Assembly (NCBI RefSeq): GCF_032362555.1
Contig: NC_083525.1
Span: 7,735,501 to 7,799,500, forward strand
DNA: 64,000 bases
From: Amyelois transitella
Taxonomy: Eukaryota; Arthropoda; Insecta; Lepidoptera; Pyralidae
Direction: 5' to 3'
The translations under genes and the position numbers were made by a program. The notes under the pieces are model-generated. The model saw nothing but the letters and a program-made list of their open reading frames with translations, was not told where the DNA came from and did not search any database. Positions 1 to 11,500 of this stretch are shown here, one piece after another (positions within the stretch are counted from its first letter, which is position 1; each line of letters opens with the position of its first letter).

Positions 1-635
1 CCTTCCAGACGTCTTGCCAACTCATTACTGAACAGCACGTTACAAAGTTTACTGTTACAATAAGTCTGGAAGTAGCCGTAAGCATTCTCTTCGTTGATTC
101 TCGCAATCGTTCCGAATTTGTGTAAAATTGAAGACACTATCACCACACGGCTCGGCGCGGACTTCCTCAGAATGGGCACTAATAGTAAAGTCAATAAAAA
201 TGGCCCAAAATGATTGACTTGCATGTCTCTAACGATCCCGTCTGCAGTCTTCTTCCTGCCCAGACCACCGGCTCCGGCGTTGTTTATCAAAACGTCCAAT
301 TTCGCTTCGGAGCTCTTGAATTCTTTAACGAACTTCCTTATTGAATCAAACGAGCTCAGGTCCAAATGAATGTACTTGACACTTTGGTTGCCAGTACGTT
401 TGATGATGGAAGAGACCGCCGCTTTCCCCCTTTCGTCGTCCCGACACGCGGCTATCACTTTAGCGCCACGCCTGGCCAACTCCAAAGCTGTAGCGTATCC
501 TATACCACTGTTGGCACCAGTCACTATCACCACTTTCCCGGACATGACGGTGTCGGCGTAACATCTCCCGTTGGATAATTTGTTCAACATTCGTATGAGA
601 ATCAAAGTCGCTGCCACCCATAAGAGAAGCCACAT
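1..635 (-). CDS. Short-chain dehydrogenase/reductase, retinol dehydrogenase-like (3' end cut by window)
   Basis: Reading leftwards from an ATG at 635-633, an open frame of 211 codons runs to the window edge without a stop. Residues 1 to about 17 form a hydrophobic membrane anchor (WLLLWVAATLILIRML). Then come the Rossmann cofactor motif TGANSGIG, the DLSSFDS segment, the structural NNAG motif, a VNHFGPFLL helix, the catalytic-serine strand VIVSS and the active-site YCNSK (YxxxK). The order and spacing are those of classical SDRs, and the N-terminal anchor suits the RDH11-14 type that uses NADP(H) to interconvert retinoids or lipid aldehydes at the ER. No intron is seen in the visible part. 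About 100 C-terminal residues, which set substrate choice, are missing, so the substrate is not assignable. Confidence 0.88.
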   Translation of the reverse strand, partial: MWLLLWVAATLILIRMLNKLSNGRCYADTVMSGKVVIVTGANSGIGYATALELARRGAKVIAACRDDERGKAAVSSIIKRTGNQSVKYIHLDLSSFDSIRKFVKEFKSSEAKLDVLINNAGAGGLGRKKTADGIVRDMQVNHFGPFLLTLLLVPILRKSAPSRVVIVSSILHKFGTIARINEENAYGYFQTYCNSKLCNVLFSNELARRLE

Positions 636-969
636 TTTAACAATTCAATTTTAAATACGTGCACGTATGAATGTTGTTCAATGTTGTATGAGAAATATCG
701 ATGATAATAGAGCGTTGTTCGCTATGGTTCAGCCCTGGGTTTGCCCGTTGTTTATTGATTCACTTTTACGTGTATGGAAGCGTGCCAAATTATCCAAATG
801 CTTTAAAACAGTCAATATAAACACGCATAAAAAGAAAGTGGGAATTTATTCCTCTGAAATATATTTGTTGTAAAATTAAAAACAAAACAGTAAACATCTG
901 TACAAACACACCGACCGTTTCTTTTTATGTATTACATCGACCGATAACGCGGGTCAAAGTTTCATTTCA
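636..969. other. Upstream region of the SDR gene
   Basis: AT-rich spacer between the SDR start codon and the stop codon of the orphan exon at 970-1117. It should hold the SDR promoter and 5' UTR. I see no convincing TATA box or repeat. A 68-codon plus-strand frame (667-873) has low-complexity composition and no family motif, so it is not called. Confidence 0.4.
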
Positions 970-1117
970 TTATCGTTTCGAGTCAGTATCGCTCTGAATG
1001 TCATCATAATCTATCGAGTAATGTCCACCTGGGCCGCCTCGTGAGAATTGTGGCGAGGTCAGAGATCTGTACCGAGTTTGCGCGTTATAGTGTTGCCAAC
1101 CCCAATTGAGATTAAAA
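970..1117 (-). CDS. Orphan C-terminal exon of an unidentified gene
   Basis: On the minus strand a pyrimidine-rich acceptor (TTATTTGCAG, ending at 1118) is followed by one base and 48 open codons, then TAA at 972-970 and a second stop (TGA) directly after it. The peptide begins FNLNWGWQHY, contains FSRGGPGGHYSIDYDD and ends SDTDSKR. It looks like an acidic, tyrosine-containing tail of a larger protein. I do not recognise the family. Upstream exons would lie to the right, antisense to the His/Pro-rich gene, and I could not find them. An open frame of this length has a modest chance of arising at random, so the call rests on the good acceptor and the protein-like composition. Confidence 0.35.
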
Positions 1118-2254
1118 CTGCAAATAAGTCCTCAGAAAATGTAGCAAACTTTTGATAATACCTGGCTCAGAATAGGGACCACAGTGTGCGCTTTCTTCTT
1201 AGTTAACTTTGAATGTTTTAACCTTTAATATTACATAAAATGTACACGAAATTTTTGAGTCCTTTTTAAAGACTTCCTCGATGAATTATTATTCCGAATC
1301 ACGCCTACTAACAAGATTTTTTTATAATATATACTTAAGGAATAAACAACTTAGATTAAGATGTCAAAAGTGACAAGGAATAAACTTGTAAATCTACAGT
1401 AGATCAATCTGTAGTAGTTGACTACACTTGTGTGTCACAACTTAGTTCTATATGTTGACGCTAGATGGCGATCATTGTGTAAAATCCGTCAGATAAACCG
1501 CCAGGGTAGTTAACCCTATGTATGAAATGGAAATTAAATTCTGTGAATTATTACAATTTATGTTAAATTTCATTGTACGCATTCATTTACGTCTCTTTTT
1601 AGTCTGTTAACTATGTTATAAAAGTTGACTGGAAGAATGCTTTAAGCTGTTGTCTTTAAAGTGAAGATTATTATCCAAAACTAATAATATTTTTATCCCC
1701 GATTAGTGTCGTATCTTGTTTGTATCATACTCGTATAGCCATAACCACAAGTCAATTTAATGCTACGCAACTCCATTCATTGGGATGAATTAAAATCTGT
1801 ATTAATCACTAACACGTTTGATTTTTGCGATTGACTTTTGTAAAGGATTTTTTAGATAACTGGTTGAATAGCTCTGGCACTGTATCTATTAATGGCTAGT
1901 TTTTTTCAATAGACTGACTTAATGTATCTGGTATGTAAATAGCGCAATACCTTTTATGCCATTTGTTCCATTGTCTCGTCGACAAGTAGGACGATTTTGT
2001 CGTGGTCCCATGAGACAAGTGACATTAGTGAAATCGTCTCAGTTGGCACACTATAAAGCTAGTGAGAGGGATGTTCCCAATACGGCCAAAAAAAAGCGAA
2101 AGTAATGTATTAGCGAATAAATTGCCGTTAACATGTGTTCTTGGCCTAATTGCGATATTTCTACCGAATATCTTTTGTCTTACCTGTTGAGAAACTAGCT
2201 CTTAATAATTTGAATTTTAAAAAGAAATATTTTTCATTGGTCGTACTATTTTAG
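1118..2254. other. AT-rich non-coding stretch
   Basis: No coding exon, tRNA or recognised mobile element seen on either strand. If the plus-strand gene starting at 2255 has its earlier exons outside the window, this is part of a large intron holding the SDR gene and the orphan exon. Confidence 0.4.
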
Positions 2255-4718
2255 TTGGCGTATGGAGCTATGGGCGGCGGCGCAGGAGTCGCCGGCGGAG
2301 CGGGACAACATGGACCATTACAGGCACAGCAACAGAGAAACTTTAGGAAAAGTAAGCGAATTTAAACTTTCGAAAATTTTACTAAATTAAAAAAAGGTTA
2401 TCTTTAAAAGTTGATAAGATAGTTTAATAATTTATTCTTCGGTTCTATCAATATTATTTTATGTTTAACAGCTTAACAAGAAGTAAATTTTATTAGTTTC
2501 ATTTGTTGTTGACTATATTTAAATGACAAACTTAACATAACATACTTTTCATAAATATGTAAAGATAAAATTTGGCATATGTACTATATGTCAAATTCCA
2601 TCTTCGTACGCTCAATCAATCATGCTGTGCATGTTATGTTATATCATCAAGTTACGCAAAACTTACCAATTATTTTATTTCGATTTTTTTGTTGGAACAG
2701 TGGGCGTGGGGTCGGGCATGCAGGTGGCCGCGGCGACGGGCCAGCCGCTCCTGGCGCCCGCGCCGATGCAGCCGTTCGTGCCGTACGCGCACCCCCACCC
2801 CGGCCCCCACCCCGCGCAGCCCGCCATACAGTACCAGCACATGGTGAGTTTATTGTTTTTGGTCTTAAAATAAGGATTGTTTAGCAAAAGTGTCGTCATG
2901 ATATGGTCGAGCAATCTAAATATAATATTATTAAAGGATTTCAATAATAGCACACTTATGCAGCCACACAGTATAGCGTTTATTTTGAAGACAGAAAAGA
3001 TACATATGACATTGACACATGATCACAGACTATATTGTTCGCAATGGAAGGCGCCAAAATTTAAATATTCAACAGTATTGTTAGTTAATAAGTTGAGAAT
3101 GTTATATAAAGTTTTCTTATCATGTATTTCCTCCCCAGGTGCGTATGTACGGCGGCGGCATGCCCGGCGGGGTGGGCGGCGTGGGCGTGTCCGGCGGCGA
3201 GGTGGGCTACGCGGGCGCCCCGCAGCCCTCCCCCGCGGCCGCGTCCCCCGCGCTGTACCCGCCGCCGTCGCCCGCGCACACGCCGCACCCCCACCCCCAC
3301 CCCCACCCGCATCCGCACCACCACTACCAGCAGCCGGCGCAGTTCCAGGTCGGTGGGAATTCATTTAATAAATTATTCGTGCCTACAGTTGTGTAAATTC
3401 GTTTTATAAGTGTATTTCATCGTTCTTAGTTTAAGTCAATCCACTAAGACTACCAGAATATGGCGCAGTTTTGAAATAATTCACAATTTAAGGTGATCGT
3501 CATAGTCGTTGAAAAAAAGACGGACGGAGTGTGGCGTGAAAGAAAAGTGAAGCATCGTAATGGCGGTGTTCTACGCATATGTTAGTGACATTTCGTGTAA
3601 TAGTCTATAACGCTTCTATGATGTAATCAAGGCCGACTGTCACACTATTGGTAAGAGTGTATATGTTCTATTGGTGCTTCATTTTGCTGTGCAGTAAAAC
3701 TCCGTCCGCCTTTTTTTTCCATTGGTCCCGAGAACCACACGGCACGGCTACAGTTACTCGATTTGATAATTGAAACATTTTACACATCCTGCCCCCGTAG
3801 TGCGCGTTAAACTATAGCTGTCCCGTTTTACATCATAATAAAAAGCGAAACGCCGATAGATTTTCGCGCGAGAAAAACGACATCGCGCTAGTGCAATGAT
3901 ACGGGGTCTGGTTAGTTAACTAACTATAACGCAGTGTTGTCCTCGTCAGGTGCTGTGCCCGCTGATGGCGGCGCCGGGCGGCGCGGGCGCGCACCACCAC
4001 CTGCACCACCACGCCGTGTACCACAACCACCCCAACACCGCCTCCCCGCCGCACCACCACATGCAGGTATGTAGGTACCACCACAACACAACACAACACA
4101 CGACATCGCCCAATCGCGGGGAGAATACGACGCGATCAACCAATGGATTAGAGAGTTGTGACGCAACCGGGTCTGTCGCAGCGCGTGTTCTAAATCGCGC
4201 AAGCAAAGTTTTCATGGATTGGAGCATATATGTATATGTACAACCTCTGACCCAATGTCGTTTGTCGAGCGGGCTCCCCAGGCATCATACCCAGCCTGGT
4301 GGAAGATCTGCCCTTTGTGGCGGTGGAGCCCGAATCATCGCTCCCGCTACACGACAGATACTATTATTTCACTGGAGTCAGTCGTAAAAAGTCAGTCGTA
4401 AAAAGACTGATAAACGACGTTCAGCTGTTTGGCTTAATGATAGTATTAAGATTCAAATAGTGACATTGGCTTTTAGCTGATCACATAAAATAACTATCCT
4501 ATGTTTATGAGCCTCTATTCCATAGTCGCCTTTTAAGACATCCATAGGAGAGATATGGAGTGGTTCTATTCTAAACCACACGGCACTGCCGAAAACCACA
4601 AGGCTTCTATCAAATTAAATACATATTTTTAAATGAGCCGTTTTCTCCCCAGCAGGTCCTCCTCCCCGGCCAGTCGTCGGGCGGGACCCCCCCCGGGCCG
4701 CACGCGTCTCACCCGTAA
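2255..4718 (+). CDS. His/Pro/Gly-rich low-complexity protein, 3' exons only (possibly Ataxin-2 C-terminus)
   Basis: Five exons join in a single frame: 2255-2351, 2701-2843, 3139-3348, 3950-4066 and 4653 (or 4656)-4718, with TAA at 4716. Donors are GTAAGC, GTGAGT, GTCGGT and GTATGT. The joined tail is about 210 aa, dominated by Gly, Pro, Ala, His and Gln, with segments MQPFVPYAHP, IQYQHMVRMYGG, an alternating His-Pro run and HHHLHHHAVYHNH. There is no folded domain. Composition and phrases such as HPxPHP and AVYH recall the disordered C-terminus of Ataxin-2, an RNA-binding translation and stress-granule regulator, but I cannot prove this. The earlier exons must lie left of the window, so the SDR gene would be nested in an intron. 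The last acceptor is a NAGNAG, allowing one extra Gln. Confidence 0.6.
3512..3718. mobile_element. MITE-like element with terminal inverted repeats
   Basis: A 207-bp insertion in an intron. The left end AAAAAAAGACGGACGGAGT is mirrored by the right end ACTCCGTCCGCCTTTTTTT (one mismatch in the GC core). It has no coding capacity. The superfamily is unknown, and an A-tract target site hides any duplication. Confidence 0.6.
4155..4350 (+). mobile_element. Interspersed repeat family F, copy 1
   Basis: Shares a long core (AATCGCGCAAGCAA near its start, GAATCATCGCTCCCGCTAC at its end) with copies at 42645-42862 (reverse) and 51790-51998. It ends sharply at GCTCCCGCTAC in each copy. Non-coding; class unknown. 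Confidence 0.65.
4390..4608 (-). mobile_element. SINE A, degenerate copy
   Basis: Recognisable by GTTCAGCTGTTTGGCTTAATGA, GTCGCCTTTTAAGACATCCA and the terminal ACCACACGGCAC in reverse orientation. It lies in the last intron of the His/Pro-rich gene. Confidence 0.7.
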
Positions 4719-7310
4719 CCCGCCCCGCTGTCCCGCCCCGGGACTCGAACTCGCGCCAGCTAATGATAGGGTTCACTACCTACTGTACACCTATATGTAA
4801 TGTATAACATAATTATGTATCCTCTTATTGGTTTGTGACGAGATATTGACGTCGCATTTGAAGGTTTTTTTTTTTTGGGGAACTTTTTGGAATAATGAAA
4901 AACCCCGCTATACCTATATATATAAATATATAAATGTTATCTATAAAATGTATCCACTATTGGTTTCTCGAGGTTTTAAAGTCATATTCTCGTACCTTTC
5001 TTGTTTGACGACGCTACACTGTATTAATTTTGTAAGGGGAACTTTTTTGACGCTGCATTTAAAGGTTATTTTTTGGGAAAGTTATAGGAATAATGAATAA
5101 ACCTACTATATAATGTAAAACATGTATCCGCTGTTGGTTTCTCGACTTAACGTCTTAATTTTTTGGGGTTTCTCGCTACATATATCTATATAAATTATAA
5201 CATGTATTCTCAATTGCTTTCTCTATGTTTATTTTCATTTATTTTTTGGCGGAATTTACTTACTACCTACATTTTATATATCATTGTAAACAATGTAAAT
5301 GTCTGCAATTTCATTCTTAAGTATTAATAACTTGTATCTGCTATTAGTTTCTCGAGTACTATTCGCAGTATACAATGCTGAACTTGATTACTGTTTGTGA
5401 GTTTTTTTTTAATTGGCGTATTTGAAATTTGAGAAATTACCCGCAATATAAATTTATATAATTTATAACGTGTATATTATTAGGTCTTAACGCAGCATTT
5501 CAAAAGAATATATAGTAAAGTTTCATAAAGCATATCTTTAAATTTATTCTGAATAGTATTATAGTTATTTTGCATCTGTCAAGTTGTGTGAAACTATTCT
5601 ATGAAAGTTCGTTTGCCTTACCAATCGTTCGAAGGCATAATATGTCGGTTTTGGGCGTTCAGCCGATATGACTTTACATCTTCGAAATATCACACGATAT
5701 TTTCTGTCGTTCAAAAATGATAAGTCAGCGTCTCAATGACGAAATATTTTTTTTTTATTTTTTTTATAAGTAATCATGTGTACAATTTGTTTCTCGAGAA
5801 AAGTAGTGTATGCGTCGTCATAAATATATAAAAGTTAACCACCTACCCTTTTATACCATAATCGTTATCCAAATTAAAATATTGTTTAGTTATTATTTGT
5901 TCCTAAAAGTATTGTTTAAACCCCAAAAAAAAAAAAAATACATTTTGACTGCGACACGTCATCAGGTCAGATCGTTGATTTAAATCTGGGAGTTCATAAT
6001 TAAAATACCTATTATATTTCCAAAATGTATATAAAATTAAAACAGCAGCAAAGTAGGTATGAAAAGACAATAAGAAAATTGCACCCATCACAATACAAAG
6101 TTTCTCATACAATTTTCATGACGTCATACAAACGCGTCGTTATATGTATACGTATGTCCAAACATTGTCTTTTTCCATCAAACCCTATCAATAGCTAAAT
6201 AATTGTACATTTACTTATTGTAAAGTGTAATAGGCTAATATAGTATTTATTAAATAATCATGTATTTCCAACGCATATTCGTTATACTCTCGAGTATTTG
6301 CATATATATAGATATCAGGTATATATACGTGTTTTGTGTGCGTCAATTGACGAAAGTATGTTTCTGTACCTGACGCGAATACTCGATAAATACTAACGAA
6401 TACCTGTTACACGCTTGTATTCACAGAAAATACTAGTATTAGTGACTCGCGTGTGACATTTTCTGTGTATGTAAGTGTTATTTGATTCCGTTTTATATCA
6501 AGTTATTGTACATTTCCCTATGATGCCGAATCAATGTTTGTGTTATGTTTGTTTGTAGTTCCATGATAAAAGACGATTAGTATTCATAAATACTTGTAGA
6601 TATTGGCGCTATAGGTTCTGTAGACATTTTAGTACTGGCACTCGACATTTAAAATTAAAAACAAAACTTAACGGAGAGTAATAATTATTGCCTTTTTGCT
6701 AATGTTAATACCAGAACAGCAATAATTTTATGTAACTTTTTAAATTCGGAAACTATTTGTAATTGGAATTTTATATATCTTTTCTTCGGCAAAGGCTTTC
6801 TTTTTTCAAGTTTCGGGCGGATTTTTGTCTTTAGTCTGGAACATGTTTTCAACCTGTTCGAAGTTTGAATATATGTATAAAAAATTTATAATAGGGGGCT
6901 TAGTGTGTATGGGTGTCTTAGTGCGGTGGGGCGGAATTGAATGCGTTGTATCGTGTATAAGTGGAGTCGGCGAGCGTCGCCGATTTATAGTTAGTTAAAT
7001 TTCTTTCTTGGCGGCGAACACAGTTGGTAAAGATGCTTACTGTAAACTAATTTTTTTTTGTTTTGTTTTGTTGATGCATCAGTTTTTTGTCGTAACGAAA
7101 AATCCTTCTTAACCAACTCAGCAAAGCATTCGTGTTTATATACCGAAAGCTCTAACTACCCCGTTTAAAACAAAGATGCAGATATGTTGATATCGTTTTA
7201 TATCTATCGTTAAAACCGTAAAGAGAACATGCAATAAAAAAATGTTGTTAGTTTTTCCATCTGGCAACACCGTTGTTTTTGGTCTATGCCAACTGTTGTC
7301 GCTGGTTGTG

Positions 7311-7355
7311 GGCAAGCGCGAGCCGTCCATAGACAAGCACGGCTCGCGGCTTGCC
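7311..7355. other. GC-rich stem-loop
   Basis: GGCAAGCGCGAGCCGT (7311-7326) pairs with ACGGCTCGCGGCTTGCC (7339-7355) over 16 bp with one bulged base and a 12-nt loop. It sits in a strongly AT-rich region. A structured RNA element of the putative 3' UTR is the simplest reading. Confidence 0.6.
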
Positions 7356-7590
7356 TTGTATTTATTTAGATGCCTATATTTAGTGTAACGAAGGAAACTC
7401 CTTTTTAAAGTTGGCGCGTGAGTAAATATAACGTGCGGAGAAGAATTAGTGTTATATTGATAATTAGTGATATGTCGATTTAAAATAGAGAAAGCGTGTG
7501 CCTAATGATTGTCTGTGTGAAATTATTGTGAACTGTACGAAATATAAAAAATCATTTTGAAATTTTTATAACCTTAAAATATTCTTCAAT

Positions 7591-7614
7591 ATGATCGATT
7601 AAAAGATCGATCAT
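7591..7614. other. Short perfect hairpin
   Basis: ATGATCGAT and ATCGATCAT form perfect 9-bp arms around a TAAAAG loop inside the putative 3' UTR. No function is assigned. Confidence 0.5.
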
Positions 7615-8340
7615 TTGATTTAAATTGATGATTTTACGTTTCTTGCTCATCACACTTAAAATAGCGTAAGTACTTGTGAGCAATTGTTTCTCAGTTAAAT
7701 GGTTTAGTAGTTTTAATTATAAAACAAATATAAAAGGTTAAAACTGAACTGAATCGCGATGTTTTATATAAGAGTAATTACTCTACACGGTATATTTACT
7801 CGCGTGGAATCGTAATTTTTTTTTTCGTAGAGTACGAATGTGTGCGCGATTGGGAATCGGTTATGTGTGTGTGTGCGTGTAATGTATTATATGTGTAGGA
7901 TTTCTCGGTGAGTGTCGAGAACTTTCTTTACTGCCATACGTGCGGGTATGCGTATGTTTTGAACGTATAGCTAAAACTACACAGGCTGAATTTTATATAC
8001 GGATTTGAGGTGGAATTTAAAAAGAATTGTATGTTTATTTTGATGGCAGAATCATCATTGTTTAGTAGCTTATTTTGAAGAATACTAAGATTCTAAACTA
8101 GTGGGATGACACGCCCCGGATGCGTCTTTTCTGGGGATGAACCAGGAAGGATGAAAGGGCCCATGACTACAATCCAAGATTATTTCAAGTATTTATATAT
8201 AGCGATAGATATATAGAATGCGAGAAAAAATACGATAAATATGAGAACAACGTTAATGAAACTACCATTTGAATTGTATTACGTTTAATAAATAAAATTA
8301 TTGAATGATTGATTAGAATTCCAAAAAAAATTTTGGTTAA

Positions 8341-8545
8341 CTGAGGATCTAGCGAAAGGTCAGGTCAAGAGTGCCCATGACCGAAGAACTGGCAAGACTA
8401 ATGAATGTGGATGAAGCTAAAGTAAGCAAACATCGCGGGCAAATATGTAGTCTCTGTCTACATATTCAAAGAGGCGATCCCATGATGCCCTCAAAATGGC
8501 AAGAACCACGCGTGATTAGAACGAAAATATTTTATATTCTAGCTA
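8341..8545 (+). mobile_element. Old LINE C-terminal fragment
   Basis: Resembles the LINE scrap at 18620-18815: AGGTCAAGAG, a stretch reading AATGTGGATGAAGCTAAAG, then a decayed GTAGTCTCTGTCTAC. The reading frame is broken relative to the peptide [13 protein letters not shown] seen in the better copy. It is the only clear mobile-element trace between 4.7 and 13.3 kb. Confidence 0.55.
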
Positions 8546-11500
8546 TACTATACATAATACTAACGTAGCAAGAGAGACATTGCGAGGATTGGTCAACGAT
8601 TTGACTCAAACGAATCCGAAATATAGCTGTCTGTGTAGTTTTAAGCTTCGTACGTACGTAGATGAGACAATAAATACATAGATTTAACCGGAAGACGTTT
8701 AAACCCCGACATTTACCATAGTAAACGGCATGCGAGTTCTTATACTGCAGTTTTTATCGCTTAAATGCAATATGTTATCTTTAACGGCGGTGTTAGGCGA
8801 TATAGCGATGAATATAACTTAACAGTCCACTTATTTAGGTTCTGAAATGATAGTAAACAATCTCGATATGTACTTTTTGTTAAAAATTAATTCTTTAAAT
8901 AAATTTTTAGCCACAAGAAAAAGAAAAATTGTAGTAATGATTGCTGTTGTTGTACCAACTTATAAGTTCGAAATAAAGTTTGTTTGCTTGTTACTTCTTC
9001 ACGGATTATCGATTGAATTAATCTTCTTGATATATCACTTATATATATAATTAAGAGTCTGGCGAAGGACATATGGTACCTTTCGTCCCGGTAAAATCTA
9101 AAGTTCCAGTGGAATTTACGAAAAACTTGTATTCTTTCGATGGTGGCGCTAAATTCACACGGGCGAAGCTAGTTAGCCATAATTTATTATTTTAGAAATG
9201 TATTTTTTAACAAAAATATATATGTATTTATCAAGATTGTTCACTTCTATTTCGGTACCTTAAAAAAACGGACCATAGTTTAATATGCTGTTGTCTCCGC
9301 TGTAACATAAACCGGTATTTAAAAAGTTAAACAAGGAGGTATGCAACGAATTTTTTTTTGTCGGGGTTAGCTAAATGATAACAATTTGTGTTTCGTACTT
9401 CATAGCACGATTATGAACGTATTTGTTGTACTGAAATACTTTTTTATTTGTGTTAGTCCCGTACCTGTCAGTTGAGATGTTAAGGCTGGAATACTCTATC
9501 ACTCTTGGGTCTAATTTAGGCACTCAATTTATATTTCTAAAACATTTTTTTGCGTTTTTGTTGTTAAAACAAATGACATTTTCACATCCATATCTCCCTC
9601 TTTTCGTAAGCCGTATATCATTAAAATTTTACATCCATAAAATATCTCTTTCCTTGAACCGGATTCTGTGAATGACATGCGTAAAATATGCTGTTAAAAC
9701 AGTTGTTCCAGAAAAAAATATAGCCTTTTATCCATATATAAAATACAGAGTCGTGCTATGAAGTGCGGGACAATACCATTCGTTCAGTCACAACACAAGT
9801 ATTGCACAATTAGTCTTCGCATGCATGATTTTCTCTATGGATTCAATAAAATATGAACTCGTGCCAACATATTGTCTAAGTGTATTTAAAAAAAAACTAG
9901 ATGTTGTTCGAGACTTCTGTCGGCGTTTCTCTATTTATTTTGTTTCTTTATATATCCAATAAATGTAAATACCTCAAATGATTCTATGTTTATTTCGTAA
10001 GGGGAAAAGATTTGATGTCACAGTATATTTATAACTTTTCCGTTTAATCACCTTTATTTTTGATTCGTTAAAAGCTATGTGGCACGATATACTTAACAAC
10101 TAGAATCCATTCTAAAAACGTGAATGTATTGCGAAGACTAAAAATCAGCCTAATATTATTCCATAGATAATTAAATGCTCAACGGAGATTTTTTTTTAAA
10201 TATACCTAATAATAAAGTGTGGGATCAAGGGGGGCTTAGTCCATGACCTCCGCGCGGTGCCCCCTGGGTCGCGCCAATTGTGGACAAGTGTCATTCACAC
10301 GTTTCGTTCAGATTTGTCTATGGTGCTCGCATTTTGGCGGGTAACCGGCGGACTTGCAAATCAAAAAGTATAAACCATTTAAAAGTAGGGTTATGTTTTT
10401 CGCGCCCATTAGTGTAATGTTCTTTTTGAAGCTGCTAAAAAGCTACAGTTTTGTATAATCAATATCACTCGTACACGCATATTACTGGCGCTACAAAAAT
10501 CTTGAAATCATCTTTTCAAAAGCATTCATAAAAGTTTATCTCGCCGTTAACTATATACCATATGTAAAGGCTGCAATTTTTCAACCCGATCCTGGCAAAC
10601 AATAACGCGCTAGCTCCGATGTCGATTAGAACTCTTAAAATTACTACCATAGCATAGATTGATTTAGCCGGAGGATATATACAAATAGCTCTTAATTTTG
10701 CAAGTCTGTCTGTCACGCCAATGTGACCCGTATTGGCAGCTAGCGACGTCACTGCCAAAGATCAGCTGTTTAGGGCTCCACAACCCCACAGGATGACCGG
10801 AGCTAACCATTTCTCACATATACGAGTACTAATGTGGCGCAATTTGTTGCTGCCCTTTCGAAAACAATCCTCTGAAGTTTTAATGTGTAGATTTGTGATA
10901 CGCACGCTTCTTACCACTACGGTTATAAAAAAGAATTGAATACACTCAAAATTGTGAAAATATGTAAACAATTGACTATAAACCGGTTTATATAACTTAT
11001 AAATACAATAGCAACTTAAAATAATGTTTAAATAATTTTTGCGCAAAGATTAGTGACAAATTGTGACTACTGATCAACTCGATCACTAAAAAGGATTAAA
11101 AAATGGCTCTTTTTTGTTTCATTTATCGCTTTTTTAATAAATATGTTAATATTAAAATATGATGATCAATCCATATAGCTTTTGAGCACCTGCCAGTTCT
11201 TTTGGACAAATATTTGACATACCTAAATTTATTTTATGCATAGTTCTGTACGCTGTTATCTTCAGTCCTTTCATGTGATCGAGTGATAATGTTGAACCCT
11301 CATTACCCGCAGAGAATAGTGCTAGTTTGATTCTCGAATCGTTTAATTAAATGAGTGAATGAACGAATGGACGATGAATTGATGTTTAAGATCCCTTCGT
11401 TCACTCATTCAATATGGCCGCCTTAGCCTTTCACTCTGCAGGCATCGAGTATTGAACGCTAGTATAAGCATTGTAATTATCTTCATAACTTGTAATATAT

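Noticed and set aside
2266..2351. Alternative reading of the first visible exon from an internal ATG (MELWAAAQ)
   Set aside because: It would continue into the next exon as an Arg/Trp-rich shadow; the other frame gives consistent phase and composition through all five exons.
3023..3364. Minus-strand GC-rich open frame over the His/Pro-rich exon
   Set aside because: It is the antisense shadow of the repetitive His-Pro exon, with no start context, splice sites or family motif.
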